NCBI RefSeq assembly: GCF_004341625.1
Contig: NZ_SLZG01000015.1
Coordinates: forward strand, 1-64,000
DNA length: 64,000 nt
DNA from: Rhizobium sp. BK376
GTDB lineage: Bacteria; Pseudomonadota; Alphaproteobacteria; Rhizobiales; Rhizobiaceae
Direction: 5' to 3'
Position numbers and translations under genes: made by a program. The notes beneath the pieces are model-generated. The model searched no databases, was not told the DNA's origin, and was given only the letters and a program-made list of their open reading frames with translations. Positions 43,032 to 53,002 of the stretch are shown here, piece by piece. How positions within the stretch are numbered: position 1 is the first letter of the stretch; every line of letters starts with the position of its first letter.

Positions 43032-44369
43032 GTGCGATTTCGCTTTGTAGTCTGCAGTTGTGCCACTCTTGCCGGGTCCCCGGTGTTTGCCGATGAAAGC
43101 CAGCCGCTGGACTATTCTAGCACTGCATTGACGGGCAATTGGTCCGGCAGCCGAGATTGGTTACGTGACCGTGGCGTCACCTTCACATTGACGCAAGAGA
43201 GTGACGGCCTTGCGAACGTATCGGGCGGCATCAACACGGGCACTGGTTACGCAGGTGCCTTCCAGCTTCAAGGCGATTTCGATCTGGGCAGGCTTTTCGG
43301 CTGGGACGGAGCGACGGTCCATGCCTCGGGATATGCGGTGCAGGGGCAGGGCCTTGGAAGCAAGGTCGGCAACCTGCTGGAGACCAGCTCCCTGGAGGCC
43401 GACCCGGGTGTCCGATTGAGCGAATTATATCTGTCACAAGAGCTCTCAGACGGGAAGTTGACGTTCAAGGCCGGACAGATCCTCGCCGACCAGAATTTCG
43501 CCATCAGCACCAATGCTGCCCTGTTCGTGAATTCGACCTTTGGCTGGCCCGGGATCTTCGCCAATGATCTGCCAGGCGGGGGGCCCGCCTATCCCTATGC
43601 GGTCCCTGCGGTTCAAGCGATATTCAAGCCGAATGATGCATGGACGCTGCAAGCTGCGATCTTCAACGGCAGCCCGACTGGCTCGGATCCTGATGGAAAC
43701 AAAAACGGGCTGGGCTTTCCGCTGGGAGATGGCGTTCTCGCGATTGCCGAAGCGGCCTATAGCTATACGCCATCGAAGGACAGTTCCGGGTTACCCGGCA
43801 TATATAAGATCGGCGCGTGGTACAATTCCGAAACGTTCGACAGTCTCTTAGCTGATCGCAGCGGTCTGTCGCTTGCCGATCCCGCTTCGGACGGAGTACC
43901 GGCGCGGCTTTCGGGCGACTATGCGATTTACGCGATCATCGATCAGACGCTGTGGGGGGAGCATGGCAGTAGCGACAACGGACTCAACGGCTTCCTTCGT
44001 GTCGCAGTCGCACCACAGTCCGACCGGAATCTGACGGACTGGTATTTCGATAGCGGGCTGACATACAAGGGGCTTCTGCCAGGGCGAGGCGATGATATCG
44101 CCGGTATCAGCTACGCTTTCGCGCATGCGTCCTCCGGCGCGCGGAATTTTGCCAAGACGGAAAATACCTTCGGGGGTTCGGTGCCCGAGCCAACGGCGGA
44201 GCAGGTCATCGAGATAACCTACCAGGCAGCTGTTACGCCGGCTCTGTCTCTGCAACCTTTCTTCCAATATATCATCCGGCCCGGCGCAAATGCTGAAGAT
44301 CCCGACAAACCAGGCAAGACTATTCCCAACGCGACGGTCGTTGGACTGCGCGCAGCGGCGACGTTTTAG
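43032..44369 (+). CDS. Carbohydrate-selective porin, OprB family
   Basis: The 445-residue protein starts at GTG 43032 and has a signal peptide ending near 'SPVFA-DES'. It then continues as an OprB-type beta-barrel: 'LTGNWSGSRDWLRDRGVTFTL', 'FQLQGDFDLGRLFGWDG', and the C-terminal strand 'NATVVGLRAAATF' ending in phenylalanine as outer-membrane proteins do. It should form a sugar-permeable channel. No transporter is adjacent on the same strand; the closest sugar system is at 47.5 kb. Weak ribosome-binding site (AGAGGTGG) precedes the GTG. Confidence 0.87.
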   Translation: MRFRFVVCSCATLAGSPVFADESQPLDYSSTALTGNWSGSRDWLRDRGVTFTLTQESDGLANVSGGINTGTGYAGAFQLQGDFDLGRLFGWDGATVHASGYAVQGQGLGSKVGNLLETSSLEADPGVRLSELYLSQELSDGKLTFKAGQILADQNFAISTNAALFVNSTFGWPGIFANDLPGGGPAYPYAVPAVQAIFKPNDAWTLQAAIFNGSPTGSDPDGNKNGLGFPLGDGVLAIAEAAYSYTPSKDSSGLPGIYKIGAWYNSETFDSLLADRSGLSLADPASDGVPARLSGDYAIYAIIDQTLWGEHGSSDNGLNGFLRVAVAPQSDRNLTDWYFDSGLTYKGLLPGRGDDIAGISYAFAHASSGARNFAKTENTFGGSVPEPTAEQVIEITYQAAVTPALSLQPFFQYIIRPGANAEDPDKPGKTIPNATVVGLRAAATF

Positions 44370-44768
44370 GGGGATGCGAGTTCGAATTATCGCCGCCGTT
44401 CACCGGTGATTGCCTCTTACAGCGGTCCAGTTTTCGATCTCGCTGGTTAAGTCGATAATTCTACCTACGCCTAAATGCGATGCGACGATACCGCCTCTCC
44501 GTATCCCGTAAATCGGGATCGTCAATCTGGGGCCTGAATATAGCAATTTCTTCTCCCCACACAGTCGCGGGTCGACGATTCAGGTCTCTTCAAGAGACAC
44601 GCAAGTCCCGGCAATTTCTTCTCCAAGACGTCCGGCCGGTTCCGCACCCTTTTTGCTTGTATCATAGTGACGCGCATTGGCCTGATCGCTTTAGTCCAGT
44701 GTCACGAAACGCTCGAACTCGACCCGCCGCCCTCTTTGTCCTTGCAAATCTGGAGCGGAGGTCCATAA
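44370..44768. other. Gap before the DUF4143 ATPase gene
   Basis: About 400 bases without a convincing gene. An open stretch from 44480 overlaps the ATPase in another frame, has no recognisable motif and an Arg/Ser-rich composition typical of a shadow frame. Confidence 0.4.
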
Positions 44769-45944
44769 ATGCAAGGTATGATAAAACGCAGGATTCAGTC
44801 AGACCTCCAAGACTTACTCGGCTCCAGTCCCGCGGTGGCGCTGATTGGCCCCCGGCAGGTGGGCAAAACGACCTTGGCGCTTGAAATCAGCGAGACACGA
44901 CCGTCGATCTATCTCGATCTGAAATCGGACGCGGATCGCGCCAAGCTGGGCGAGCCGGAGCTGTATCTCAGCCAGCACACGGATAAATTGGTAATTCTCG
45001 ACGAAGTCCACCGATTGCCGAACCTATTCCAGAACCTCCGTGGCCTTATCGACCGCGGCCGACGATCCGGTCGTAAAGCCGGCCAGTTCCTCCTTCTCGG
45101 ATCGGCCTCGATCGACTTATTGCGGCAGTCCGGTGAAACCCTTGCCGGGCGCATTGCCTATCTGGAAATGCATCCGATCGATGGTCTTGAGGTTCCGACA
45201 AAAGATATTTCCCGCTTGTGGGTCCGTGGCGGCTTTCCAGACAGTTTTCTCGCCGAGGGAGACCACATTAGCCAGCGCTGGCGGCAGGATTTTATTCGCA
45301 CTTATCTGGAGCGCGATATTCCTCAACTCGGCCCTCGGATTCCTGCGGAAACCTTGAGGCGATTTTGGACAATGCTCGCCCACCACCAATCCGGGCTTCT
45401 TAACGGCGCCGAATTCGCGCGATCACTTGGCGTCGACGGCAAGACTGTTGCGTCCTATCTCGACCTGCTTGTGGGTCTCCTCCTAGTGAGACGATTGGAA
45501 CCTTGGCATGCCAACGTAGGCAAGCGGTTGGTCAAATCCCCGCGGATCTATGTTCGGGATAGCGGACTGACCCACACACTTCTGGGCCTGGCAAATGAAG
45601 AGCAATTGCTAGGCCATCCCGTTGCCGGAGCAAGCTGGGAAGGCTTTGCCATAGAAACGTTGATCGCTGCTGCCCCGACGGGAACCACGGCGAATTTTTA
45701 CCGGACCGCTGCAGGTGCGGAAATCGATCTACTATTAACATTGCCTGGGCGCCGGCCTTGGGCGGTTGAAATCAAGCGAAGCCTAAGTCCGACGCTTGAG
45801 AAAGGTTTTTTTCTCGCCTGTAAAGATCTTGAGCCCGAACAACGTCTCGTCCTCTATCCAGGCGAAGTCTCCTTCCCGCTCAAGAATGATGTAACTGCCT
45901 TGTCTATTTCCTCCGCCGCGAGGATGCTGCAGGACGTCCGCTGA
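44769..45944 (+). CDS. AAA-type ATPase with DUF4143 domain
   Basis: The 391-residue protein has an N-terminal P-loop domain with Walker A GPRQVGKTT (about residues 24-32) and Walker B 'LVILDEVHRLPNL'. The C-terminal DUF4143 region follows ('WRQDFIRTYLERDIPQLGPRIP', then 'GASWEGFAIETLIAA'). Such ATPases are widespread single genes in bacteria and archaea with no established biochemical role. A ribosome-binding site (GGAGCGGAGG) precedes ATG 44769. A truncated relative lies at 55664. Its isolated position suggests horizontal acquisition. Confidence 0.88.
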   Translation: MQGMIKRRIQSDLQDLLGSSPAVALIGPRQVGKTTLALEISETRPSIYLDLKSDADRAKLGEPELYLSQHTDKLVILDEVHRLPNLFQNLRGLIDRGRRSGRKAGQFLLLGSASIDLLRQSGETLAGRIAYLEMHPIDGLEVPTKDISRLWVRGGFPDSFLAEGDHISQRWRQDFIRTYLERDIPQLGPRIPAETLRRFWTMLAHHQSGLLNGAEFARSLGVDGKTVASYLDLLVGLLLVRRLEPWHANVGKRLVKSPRIYVRDSGLTHTLLGLANEEQLLGHPVAGASWEGFAIETLIAAAPTGTTANFYRTAAGAEIDLLLTLPGRRPWAVEIKRSLSPTLEKGFFLACKDLEPEQRLVLYPGEVSFPLKNDVTALSISSAARMLQDVR

Positions 45945-46047
45945 CAGGGTCGCAGGTTCCAATCCTTTCAAGAGCAAGTCTGGAGGGCATCAAGTCCTGC
46001 ACGTGAGCGAAGCCGGGAGAATTTCTTTGATTGTCACTTCACTTTTC

Positions 46048-47298
46048 TCAGCCGCGCCGATTGTACTCCGAACCAATCATAAGGGGTTTCTTGTCGATGC
46101 CCTTCTTCATCAGTACGCCCGTGTCAGGACCGAACATCGCATAGAGCGGCATCAGACTTGCCCCTAAAGCGGAAGCGCGCGCGCCCAACTCGCCGGCAGT
46201 GATCGCCGGCGGGATTAGGCCGGGCGGCATCATCTCGACAAAACAGTGCTTGACCCGCTCCACGGTGTCTACGAGCAGAGGTCTTGGCAACAGTCCGTCA
46301 ATGACAACGGCCTCGACGTCGACAACGGAGATGCTACCGATAAGGGCCTGGGCCAGGGCATCAGCGCAATCGTCCTGCCATTCCGATACCAGAACCTGCG
46401 CGGCAGATGGCATGGGATCGAGATCGCGAACCCGCGTGATCTGGAAGCCGTTCGATCTCAGATGGTTCACCAGGGTAAAAATCGAAGCGCGATGCAAAAG
46501 CACATCGAATTTCCCCGGAGGCTTCGGCACAGAGTTCAGAGTCGAATACGTCACGGGAAAGGGGCCATAGGCTGCCGTGTTGCCATTCGGACCTGTTTGC
46601 AACGTGCCGTCAAGCACGAGGCCGCCGCCGACAAAGGTGCTGAGCGAAAGGTGCAGGAAGTCGGAGTGCCGCCTGCCCACGCCGTAGACCAGTTCCGCGA
46701 TTGCAGCGGCCGAGGCGTCGTTCTCGATCATCACAGGAAGATCATACCTGTCAGCAAAGTACGATCTTAGATCGAACGTGCGCCACTCGAGCTGGACCTC
46801 AGAAGGAAAGCCGAGTTCCGCATCCCAGCCTCCGATGAAATACGGAGCAGAGATACCTATGCCGACGAGACGCTTGCGATCACTTGCTCCCAAAGCACTC
46901 TGAAATCGGGCAATCGCCTCATCGCCCAATTGTCTGATTCCGACCGGATTGGGATGATCGTAGTCATGGGTCTCGAAGGCCACCGTCTGGCCTGCAAAAT
47001 CGGTCAATATGGCATCGAGCGCACGGCGGCCGACATGGAGCCCGATCGAAAATGCGCCGTTGTTTGCCAATCGGTACATCGCAGACGGTTGTCCTTTCCC
47101 GCCAAAACGCTTGCCGTTCTCCACGAGATAGCCGCCGTCGACAAGGGCGTCGACGATCGCCGCAACTGCAGGCGGGGTAAGGTGAGCGTATCGTGCAATT
47201 TCGGCCTTGGATGCCTCGCCCGACCGCCGAACGGCGTCGAGAACGACCCGTTCGTTGTAATAGCGCAACTGCATCGAATTGCTGCCCTTGCCTGCCAT
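46048..47298 (-). CDS. ROK-family transcriptional repressor
   Basis: With ATG 47298 as start the protein has 416 residues. An N-terminal MarR-like winged helix ('NERVVLDAVRRSGEASKAEIARYAHLTPPAVAAIVDAL') is followed by a sugar-kinase-fold ROK domain ('VGIGISAPYFIGGWD', 'VMIENDASAAAIAELVYG', 'LSTFVGGGLVLDG'). The CxCGxxGC zinc motif of classical ROK proteins is absent. It is divergent from the sugar ABC operon at 47543 and probably represses it in the absence of sugar. Extension to 47400 is open but adds a stretch without family resemblance. Confidence 0.85.
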   Translation of the reverse strand: MAGKGSNSMQLRYYNERVVLDAVRRSGEASKAEIARYAHLTPPAVAAIVDALVDGGYLVENGKRFGGKGQPSAMYRLANNGAFSIGLHVGRRALDAILTDFAGQTVAFETHDYDHPNPVGIRQLGDEAIARFQSALGASDRKRLVGIGISAPYFIGGWDAELGFPSEVQLEWRTFDLRSYFADRYDLPVMIENDASAAAIAELVYGVGRRHSDFLHLSLSTFVGGGLVLDGTLQTGPNGNTAAYGPFPVTYSTLNSVPKPPGKFDVLLHRASIFTLVNHLRSNGFQITRVRDLDPMPSAAQVLVSEWQDDCADALAQALIGSISVVDVEAVVIDGLLPRPLLVDTVERVKHCFVEMMPPGLIPPAITAGELGARASALGASLMPLYAMFGPDTGVLMKKGIDKKPLMIGSEYNRRG

Positions 47299-47542
47299 GT
47301 TTGTCGGCTCCGCACATCCCGTGAATTCGCGCTGTTTTACGCGCCGATCTCCGATTGTCAAAACGACACTACGATGCCTCTTGACGAAGTTCAATTCCAA
47401 TTATAGTAACTTGCTTTAATTATTCCGCGGTAGGAGTTGGCGGAATGAGTTTGTGGTGAGGACCCCATGATTTCTTCCCGTTGCCGGATCGTAATCGCGG
47501 CTTTGCGCACTGATGTTGGCAAGCATGCTTGAGGATGTCTCC
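47299..47542. promoter_or_regulatory. Divergent promoter region of the ROK gene and sugar importer
   Basis: An AT-rich centre (47390-47425) includes TATAAT on the minus strand (47405-47400) and TTGACG (47381-47386) on the plus strand. A repressor bound in the AT-rich centre would affect both directions. No exact palindrome stands out. Confidence 0.4.
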
Positions 47543-50097
47543 ATGCCTGCGGCCGCATCGAAAGACACTGTTGAAGTCGCAGCGTCGCTCGTTGGTGTAA
47601 CCAAGGTCTTCGGCGGTACCGTCGCCGTATCGGACGTGAGCATCGAGCTTCGGGCAGGTGAAGTTCTGGCTTTGCTTGGCGAGAACGGCGCCGGCAAAAG
47701 CACATGCGTGAAAGTGCTTGCGGGCGTCCATCGGCCGGACATGGGTTCGATTGTCATCGGCGGCCAGCAGCGGCGCTTCTCTTCACCCCTCGAGGCCCAG
47801 CATGCGGGTGTCGCGGTGATGCACCAGCATCCGGGTCTGTTTCCGGACCTCAGCATAGCCGAAAACCTCTTCATTGGTCAGACTGGAGCATCGTGGAAGC
47901 TCGATCACGGCTCCATGCAGGCGGAGGCGGCCCGTCTCCTAAAGACCGTCGGCCTCGATGCGGACGTTTCCCAGCCTCTGGGCAAACTCAGGACCTCCGA
48001 GCAGCAATTGGTCGAAGTTGCTCGCGCCCTGTCGCTGGATGCTCGGGTGCTGATCATGGACGAACCGACGGCAGCCCTGTCGCAGCGCGAAGTCGAGCGG
48101 CTCTTCGCCGTCGTGGGCTCTCTGCGGCAGCGCGGGGTGGCAATGATGTTCGTCGGCCATCGCATGGATGAGATCTACCGCGTGTCCGATCGGATCGCGG
48201 TCCTGCGTGACGGACGGCTCGTCGGTACCGAATTGACCGCGGATTTGTCCCGCGAGCGCGCTATCCAGATGATGGTCGGTCGTGCGCTCGATGGGCTTTA
48301 CCCTCGTCATACCTCGGCTCCTGGAAGCGTTGTCCTCAAGGTTGATGGCTTGTCGCGCAGTAGCACCTTCGACGACATTTCTTTTGAGCTCAAGGCAGGA
48401 GAAATTCTCGGCTTCGGAGGGTTGGTGGGAAGCGGCCGCACGGAGATCGCTCGCGTGCTGTTCGGTATCGATCGGCCGACTGCAGGTTCCATCGCGGTAG
48501 ATGGCCGTGTCGTCCATTTTTCGTCCGCAAGCGAAGCGATGGAACAGGGCATCGCCTACGTCTCCGAGGATCGTATTGGCCAAAGCCTGGTGATGGACTT
48601 CTCGATCTTGAACAACGCGTCGCTCACCGTTCTCGACAAGGCAACGCGTGGCGGGATGATGTCTCGCTCGAAAGAACTGCGGCTCGCCGAACCCTTCCTC
48701 GATCGATTGCGTCTGCGCTTCAGTTCCTACGAACAGCCGGTCACTTCTCTTTCGGGCGGCAATCAGCAAAAGGTCGTTGTGTCGAAGTGGCTGGCGACCA
48801 AGCCTCGGATTCTGATCCTCGACGAGCCCACCCAGGGCATTGACGTCCAGGCAAAGGCCGACGTCCATGCGATGATGGCTGATCTCGCCAGCCAGGGCAT
48901 GGCAATCATCCTGATCTCGTCGGAGCTTCCCGAGCTTCTCGGAATGTCTGACCGCATGATTGTGCTGCGGGAAGGACATATTTCCGGCAGGTTCGAACGC
49001 GACGAGGCCACGCAGGAAAAGGTGATTGCCGCAGCAACGGATGCCATCGTTCAGAAGATCGATGGAGAGGTTGTCGCCCAGCCGGTCCATACAGGGATCG
49101 AGCACATCGAGCTCAGTTCGCATCAAAGCCCGTTAAAGCGGATATTTGCCCGGCGTGAATTTGGGCTTGTTGCAGCCATGCTTGCCGTGATCGTTCCAAT
49201 TTCAATCCTCAACATTCGCATGTTGAGCGGATCGAACCTCTCCGCTCTGGCCATGGACGCCGGTCTGCTGATGATCGTCGCCGTTGCGCAAATGTTGGTG
49301 TTGATAACGCGCAGCATCGACCTGTCCGTCGCTGCGATCATAGGGCTGGCGGCTTATGGCGCAGCTTCGACCCTTCATGCCCATCCGGAAATAGGCGTGA
49401 TCGGCGGCTTGCTTCTTGCCTGCGCGATCGGCCTGGTTGCCGGCACAGTAAACGGGGTGATCATCACCTATGGACGGGTGCCGGCCATTGTCGTGACATT
49501 GGGCACGATGTCCGTTTTCCGCGGCTTGAACAGCATATGGGCGGGCGGCACTCAGGTCAGTGCCGACCAGGTGCCGCAGGCTTGGCTGGACATGACCAGC
49601 GCAAACATCCTTGGCGTTCCGGCAATCATTCTCATCGCCGTCGCCACCTTGCTGATTGCAGGCTACGTCCTTCGCTACACCTCGCTTGGACGCGAACTTT
49701 ATGCAATCGGCTCCAACCCGGAAGGTGCAAGGCTCATCGGGATCCCCGCGAGACCTCGCATTCTGCTGGCATTTGCCGCAGCCGGTCTCCTCGCGGGATT
49801 CGACGGCGCTCTCTGGGCGTCCCGATACGCCACGGTTGATGCGCGCGTTGCCTATGGCTTCGAGTTGACGGTCATCGCCGCCGTCGTCGTCGGCGGTGTC
49901 GCCGTTCGCGGGGGGCCGGCACCGTGCTCGGCGTCGCCGCCGGCGCCCTGCTGCTCCTGGTGATCAACAATGGCCTCACGCTCGTGCGCGTCGACCCCCT
50001 CTGGCTTCAGGGTGTCTACGGTCTCGTCATCCTCATCGCCATCGGCATCGACGCCTATGTCGCCCGAAGAGCGGCCCGCGGAGGAGCGCACTCATGA
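47543..50097 (+). CDS. Fused sugar ABC transporter ATPase-permease, interrupted by a one-base frame break
   Basis: From ATG 47543 (GAGGA upstream) the first ~500 residues are a two-domain sugar-importer ATPase (Walker A 'LGENGAGKST', degenerate 'LRTSEQQLVE', second signature 'LSGGNQQKV'). Without a stop the frame continues from about residue 525 into a RbsC/RhaP-type permease ('FGLVAAMLAVIVPISILNIRM', 'ITRSIDLSVAAIIGLAAYG'). At a run of six Gs (49910-49915) the frame breaks inside the conserved 'VVVGGVAVRGG-GTVLG' helix and ends at 49963. In the next frame the C-terminus continues normally to TGA 50095-50097. One added G restores it. A sequencing error, a real mutation, or frameshifting at the G run are all possible. 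Confidence 0.85.
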
Positions 50098-51104
50098 TCG
50101 ACAAATCGAAGGAAAAGACTGATTTCGTCGCCCGTATCGGCAACTGGGACAACTTCCTGGCTGCGATCACCATTGTCGTGATCCTCTACGCAATCCTCGA
50201 GGTGCCGAACTTCGCATCGACCTTCAATATTTCGCAGGCCGTCGCGGGAATCTCGGAACGAGCTCTGATCGCGCTGCCGATGGTGTTTCTTATCATCGCC
50301 CGCGAGATCGACCTTTCGGTCGGCAGCACGCTGGCGCTCACAAGCGTTGTATTCGGCCTGATGGTGCAGGCGGAGTTTCCCCTCTACGCTGCCATTCCCC
50401 TGACATTGCTGGCGGGAGCCGCTTGCGGCGCCTTTAATGGCGTGCTTGTGACGAAACTGGGCTTGCCGTCGCTGGTCGTTACGCTGGGAACAATGGCGCT
50501 GTTCCGGGGTATCGGCTATATTCTGCTCGGCTCGGACTCGATCAACGACTTTCCCGACAGCTTCCTCGATTTTGGTATCAATACCGTCGGCGATACGCCG
50601 GTTCCCTGGACCATCGCGCCATTCATCGTTCTTTCGCCGATGTTCGCAATCGCTTTGCAAAGGATGCCGCTGGGACGCCGGATATATGCCATCGGCGGAA
50701 GTCCCGAGGCGGCACGATACTCGGGCATCCGTCTTGCTCGGACGGTGCTGGGTCTGTTCATCACGTCGGGTGTCGTCTGCGCCGCTGCCGGGATGGTCTA
50801 CGCTGCACGGCTGGCCAACGCTCGAGCCAACAATGCGCTTGGCATCGAGTTGGATGTGATAACGATCGCGCTCCTTGGCGGCATCAGCGTCTTTGGAGGC
50901 AAGGGCAAGCTGACGGGTGTTTTGTGGGCTCTGCTCCTGTTTGCGACGATCCGAAACGTTCTTGGCCTTCTGCAGATTGGCGGCGATGCGCAAGGGACGG
51001 TCATCGGACTGCTGCTGATCGTCTCGCTGCTCGCCAGCAATGCGGCCGAGCGCATCTTCGCCAGCGTTAGAACCCACTACTTCAAAACCAAGACAAGCGA
51101 GTAG
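50094..51104 (+). CDS. Sugar ABC transporter permease 2 (RbsC/RhaQ-like)
   Basis: The 336-residue permease has the conserved 'FLIIAREIDLSVGSTLALTSVVFGLM' near residue 68 and 'GRRIYAIGGSPEAARYSGIRL' near 200. It overlaps the restored end of the fused gene (ATGA at 50094), showing that the original order was ATPase-permease-permease-binding protein. With the first permease it would form a heterodimeric channel. Confidence 0.9.
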   Translation: MIDKSKEKTDFVARIGNWDNFLAAITIVVILYAILEVPNFASTFNISQAVAGISERALIALPMVFLIIAREIDLSVGSTLALTSVVFGLMVQAEFPLYAAIPLTLLAGAACGAFNGVLVTKLGLPSLVVTLGTMALFRGIGYILLGSDSINDFPDSFLDFGINTVGDTPVPWTIAPFIVLSPMFAIALQRMPLGRRIYAIGGSPEAARYSGIRLARTVLGLFITSGVVCAAAGMVYAARLANARANNALGIELDVITIALLGGISVFGGKGKLTGVLWALLLFATIRNVLGLLQIGGDAQGTVIGLLLIVSLLASNAAERIFASVRTHYFKTKTSE

Positions 51105-51158
51105 CATCCGGTGGCTCGCAATGTTCACTCAAGCCGGACTTTCGGAGGAGGAAACTTC

Positions 51159-52163
51159 ATGAAAACGACAGTTTTGACATCGCTGCTTCTCGCCAGCACA
51201 CTGATTGCAAGCTTCGGAGTGGCAAGTGCGGCCGACTGCGCCAAGGCGCCTATTACCGTAGGCTTCCTGCCGAAGCTCGACACGGACCCCTATTTCCAGG
51301 TCGCCCAGACCGGGGCCGAAGAGGCCGCAGCCGAGATCGGCGGCAAGGCGATCAAGCAGGCACCCTCCCAGGCGACAGCAGAAGCCCAGATTGATTTCAT
51401 CAACAATCTGGTTTCCCAGAAGGTCGGCGTCATCGCGATTTCGGCGAACGATGCCAACGCCGTTGCTCCCGCACTTCGTCGCGCCGAAAAGCAGGGCGTA
51501 AAGATCGTCTCCTACGACTCCGACGTCGCTACGAATTCCCGCACGCTCTTCCTGAACCAGGCAGCCGGCGATAGTTTGGCCGAAATGATGCTGGAGTCGA
51601 TGGGGCAACTCATCAACTACGAAGGCGATTTTGCGATCCTGTCCTCCACGCCGACGGCCACGAACCAGAACGCCTGGATCGACTTCATGAAAAAGAAGAT
51701 GGCGGCCGACAAGAAATATTCGAAGATGAAGCTGGTGCAGGTCGCCTATGGTCAGGAAAGCGAACAGGTGAATCAGCAGCAGGCTCTGGGCCTTGCACAG
51801 GCGTTTCCCAACTTGAAGGGCATCATCATTCCTGCCGGCATTGGTCTGCCAGCCGCCGCCCGCGCCATGGAGCAGGCCGGTCTTCTCGGCAAGATCAAGC
51901 TGACTGGATTGGCGCCCGCCACTCTTATCAAGAAGTATATTCAGGACGGCTCCGTCCAGGACATCTGGTGGAACGTCAAGGATCTCGGCTACCTGACATA
52001 TTACGCCGCGCAGGCCGTCGCCGAGTGCAAAGTCAGCGGCAAGGAAGGCGAAACCTTCACCGCCGGTCGTCTCGGATCCTACAAGGTTGGAGCCAAGGGC
52101 GAGGTTCTGCTCGGGCCGGCAAAGATCGTAACGCCGAGCAACGTCGAACAATTCAAGTTCTGA
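51159..52163 (+). CDS. Sugar-binding protein (RhaS/ribose-type)
   Basis: The 334-residue periplasmic protein starts at ATG 51159 after GGAGGAG, with a signal peptide to about residue 25 ('SFGVASAAD'). The fold is PBP1 sugar-binding: 'ITVGFLPKLDTDPYFQVAQTG' and 'VISANDANAVAPALRRAEKQG'-like segments. It resembles the rhamnose-binding RhaS group more than RbsB, but no rhamnose catabolic genes are adjacent. The ligand may instead be the sugar phosphorylated by the kinase at 53003. Confidence 0.87.
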   Translation: MKTTVLTSLLLASTLIASFGVASAADCAKAPITVGFLPKLDTDPYFQVAQTGAEEAAAEIGGKAIKQAPSQATAEAQIDFINNLVSQKVGVIAISANDANAVAPALRRAEKQGVKIVSYDSDVATNSRTLFLNQAAGDSLAEMMLESMGQLINYEGDFAILSSTPTATNQNAWIDFMKKKMAADKKYSKMKLVQVAYGQESEQVNQQQALGLAQAFPNLKGIIIPAGIGLPAAARAMEQAGLLGKIKLTGLAPATLIKKYIQDGSVQDIWWNVKDLGYLTYYAAQAVAECKVSGKEGETFTAGRLGSYKVGAKGEVLLGPAKIVTPSNVEQFKF

Positions 52164-52222
52164 CTTTGAAACGGAGCAACGCCGACATGGCGTTGCTCAC
52201 CCTTCTCCATCGAGGATCTGTC

Positions 52223-52987
52223 ATGAAGCCGGTACTTCTTGCGGGCGAGACTTTCCACGTCACCGCATTCGCTTCCAAGGGGTTGGAGGTCGGGTCATCA
52301 TCCCGCTACTCCAATGGCGCGACGCGATACATCCAGGCACTCGCCGCCCATGGGATCGATGTCGTCCAGATCGGCGGCGAACGATGCGAGGCCGAGTTTC
52401 CGACGACACTGGAAGCGCTCTGGCAATATTCGGTTGTCGTGATCTCCGATGTCGGCGCGCTGTCGCTGCTATACACACCTGAAACCCGAGCGGGGCAGCG
52501 ATCAGTCAACAGGCTGGAGCTTCTTCGCCATTGGGTAGAGCAGGGCGGCGCATTGCTGATGGCGGGTGGCTACACCTGTTTCCAGGGCATGGACGGATCA
52601 GCTATGTTCCACGGCACTGCTATTGAGGAGTGCCTGCCGGTCGAGATCAGTGCTGGACCCGATGGCCTTGAGGCGCCGGAAGGCCTCGATCCCATTGTGA
52701 TCGATGGAGGCCACCCGGTTCTAACTGGTGTCCCATCGCAGCTTCCCTTCGTGCTTGGAATGAATCGTGTTGTCCTTCGGACCGATGACAAAGCGGTTGG
52801 CTTGGTCCAATGCTCCATCCGAGGAAGAGAACTGCCGCTTCTGGCCGTTCGCGACTATGGCGCCGGTCGATCGCTGGCATGGGCGACAGATATCGGACCC
52901 CATTGGCTCTCCGACGACTTCATGCGCTGGCGAGGATATGACCAACTGATGACCAATATGGTTCGCTGGCTCGCGCGCGAAATCTGA
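52223..52987 (+). CDS. Glutamine-amidotransferase-like protein (DUF1355-type), paralogue A
   Basis: The 254-residue protein has an amidotransferase/ThuA-like Rossmann fold: 'KPVLLAGETFHVTAFASKG', 'VVVISDVGALSLL', 'WVEQGGALLMAGGYTCFQGMDG' and a C-terminal 'AWATDIGPHWLSDDF'. The strand-turn where class I amidotransferases have GxCxG reads GGYTCFQG here, but the cysteine is not shared with the paralogue at 56030, so classical glutaminase activity is doubtful. It sits between the sugar-binding protein and a kinase, suggesting a step on the imported sugar. GAGG before ATG 52223 and agreement with the paralogue's length favour this start over 52187. Confidence 0.75.
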   Translation: MKPVLLAGETFHVTAFASKGLEVGSSSRYSNGATRYIQALAAHGIDVVQIGGERCEAEFPTTLEALWQYSVVVISDVGALSLLYTPETRAGQRSVNRLELLRHWVEQGGALLMAGGYTCFQGMDGSAMFHGTAIEECLPVEISAGPDGLEAPEGLDPIVIDGGHPVLTGVPSQLPFVLGMNRVVLRTDDKAVGLVQCSIRGRELPLLAVRDYGAGRSLAWATDIGPHWLSDDFMRWRGYDQLMTNMVRWLAREI

Positions 52988-53002
52988 TCCAGGAAGCGCG
53001 CA

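Noticed and set aside
44480..44884. A small gene upstream of the DUF4143 ATPase
   Set aside because: It overlaps the ATPase start in another frame, lacks a ribosome-binding site and has no recognisable motif.
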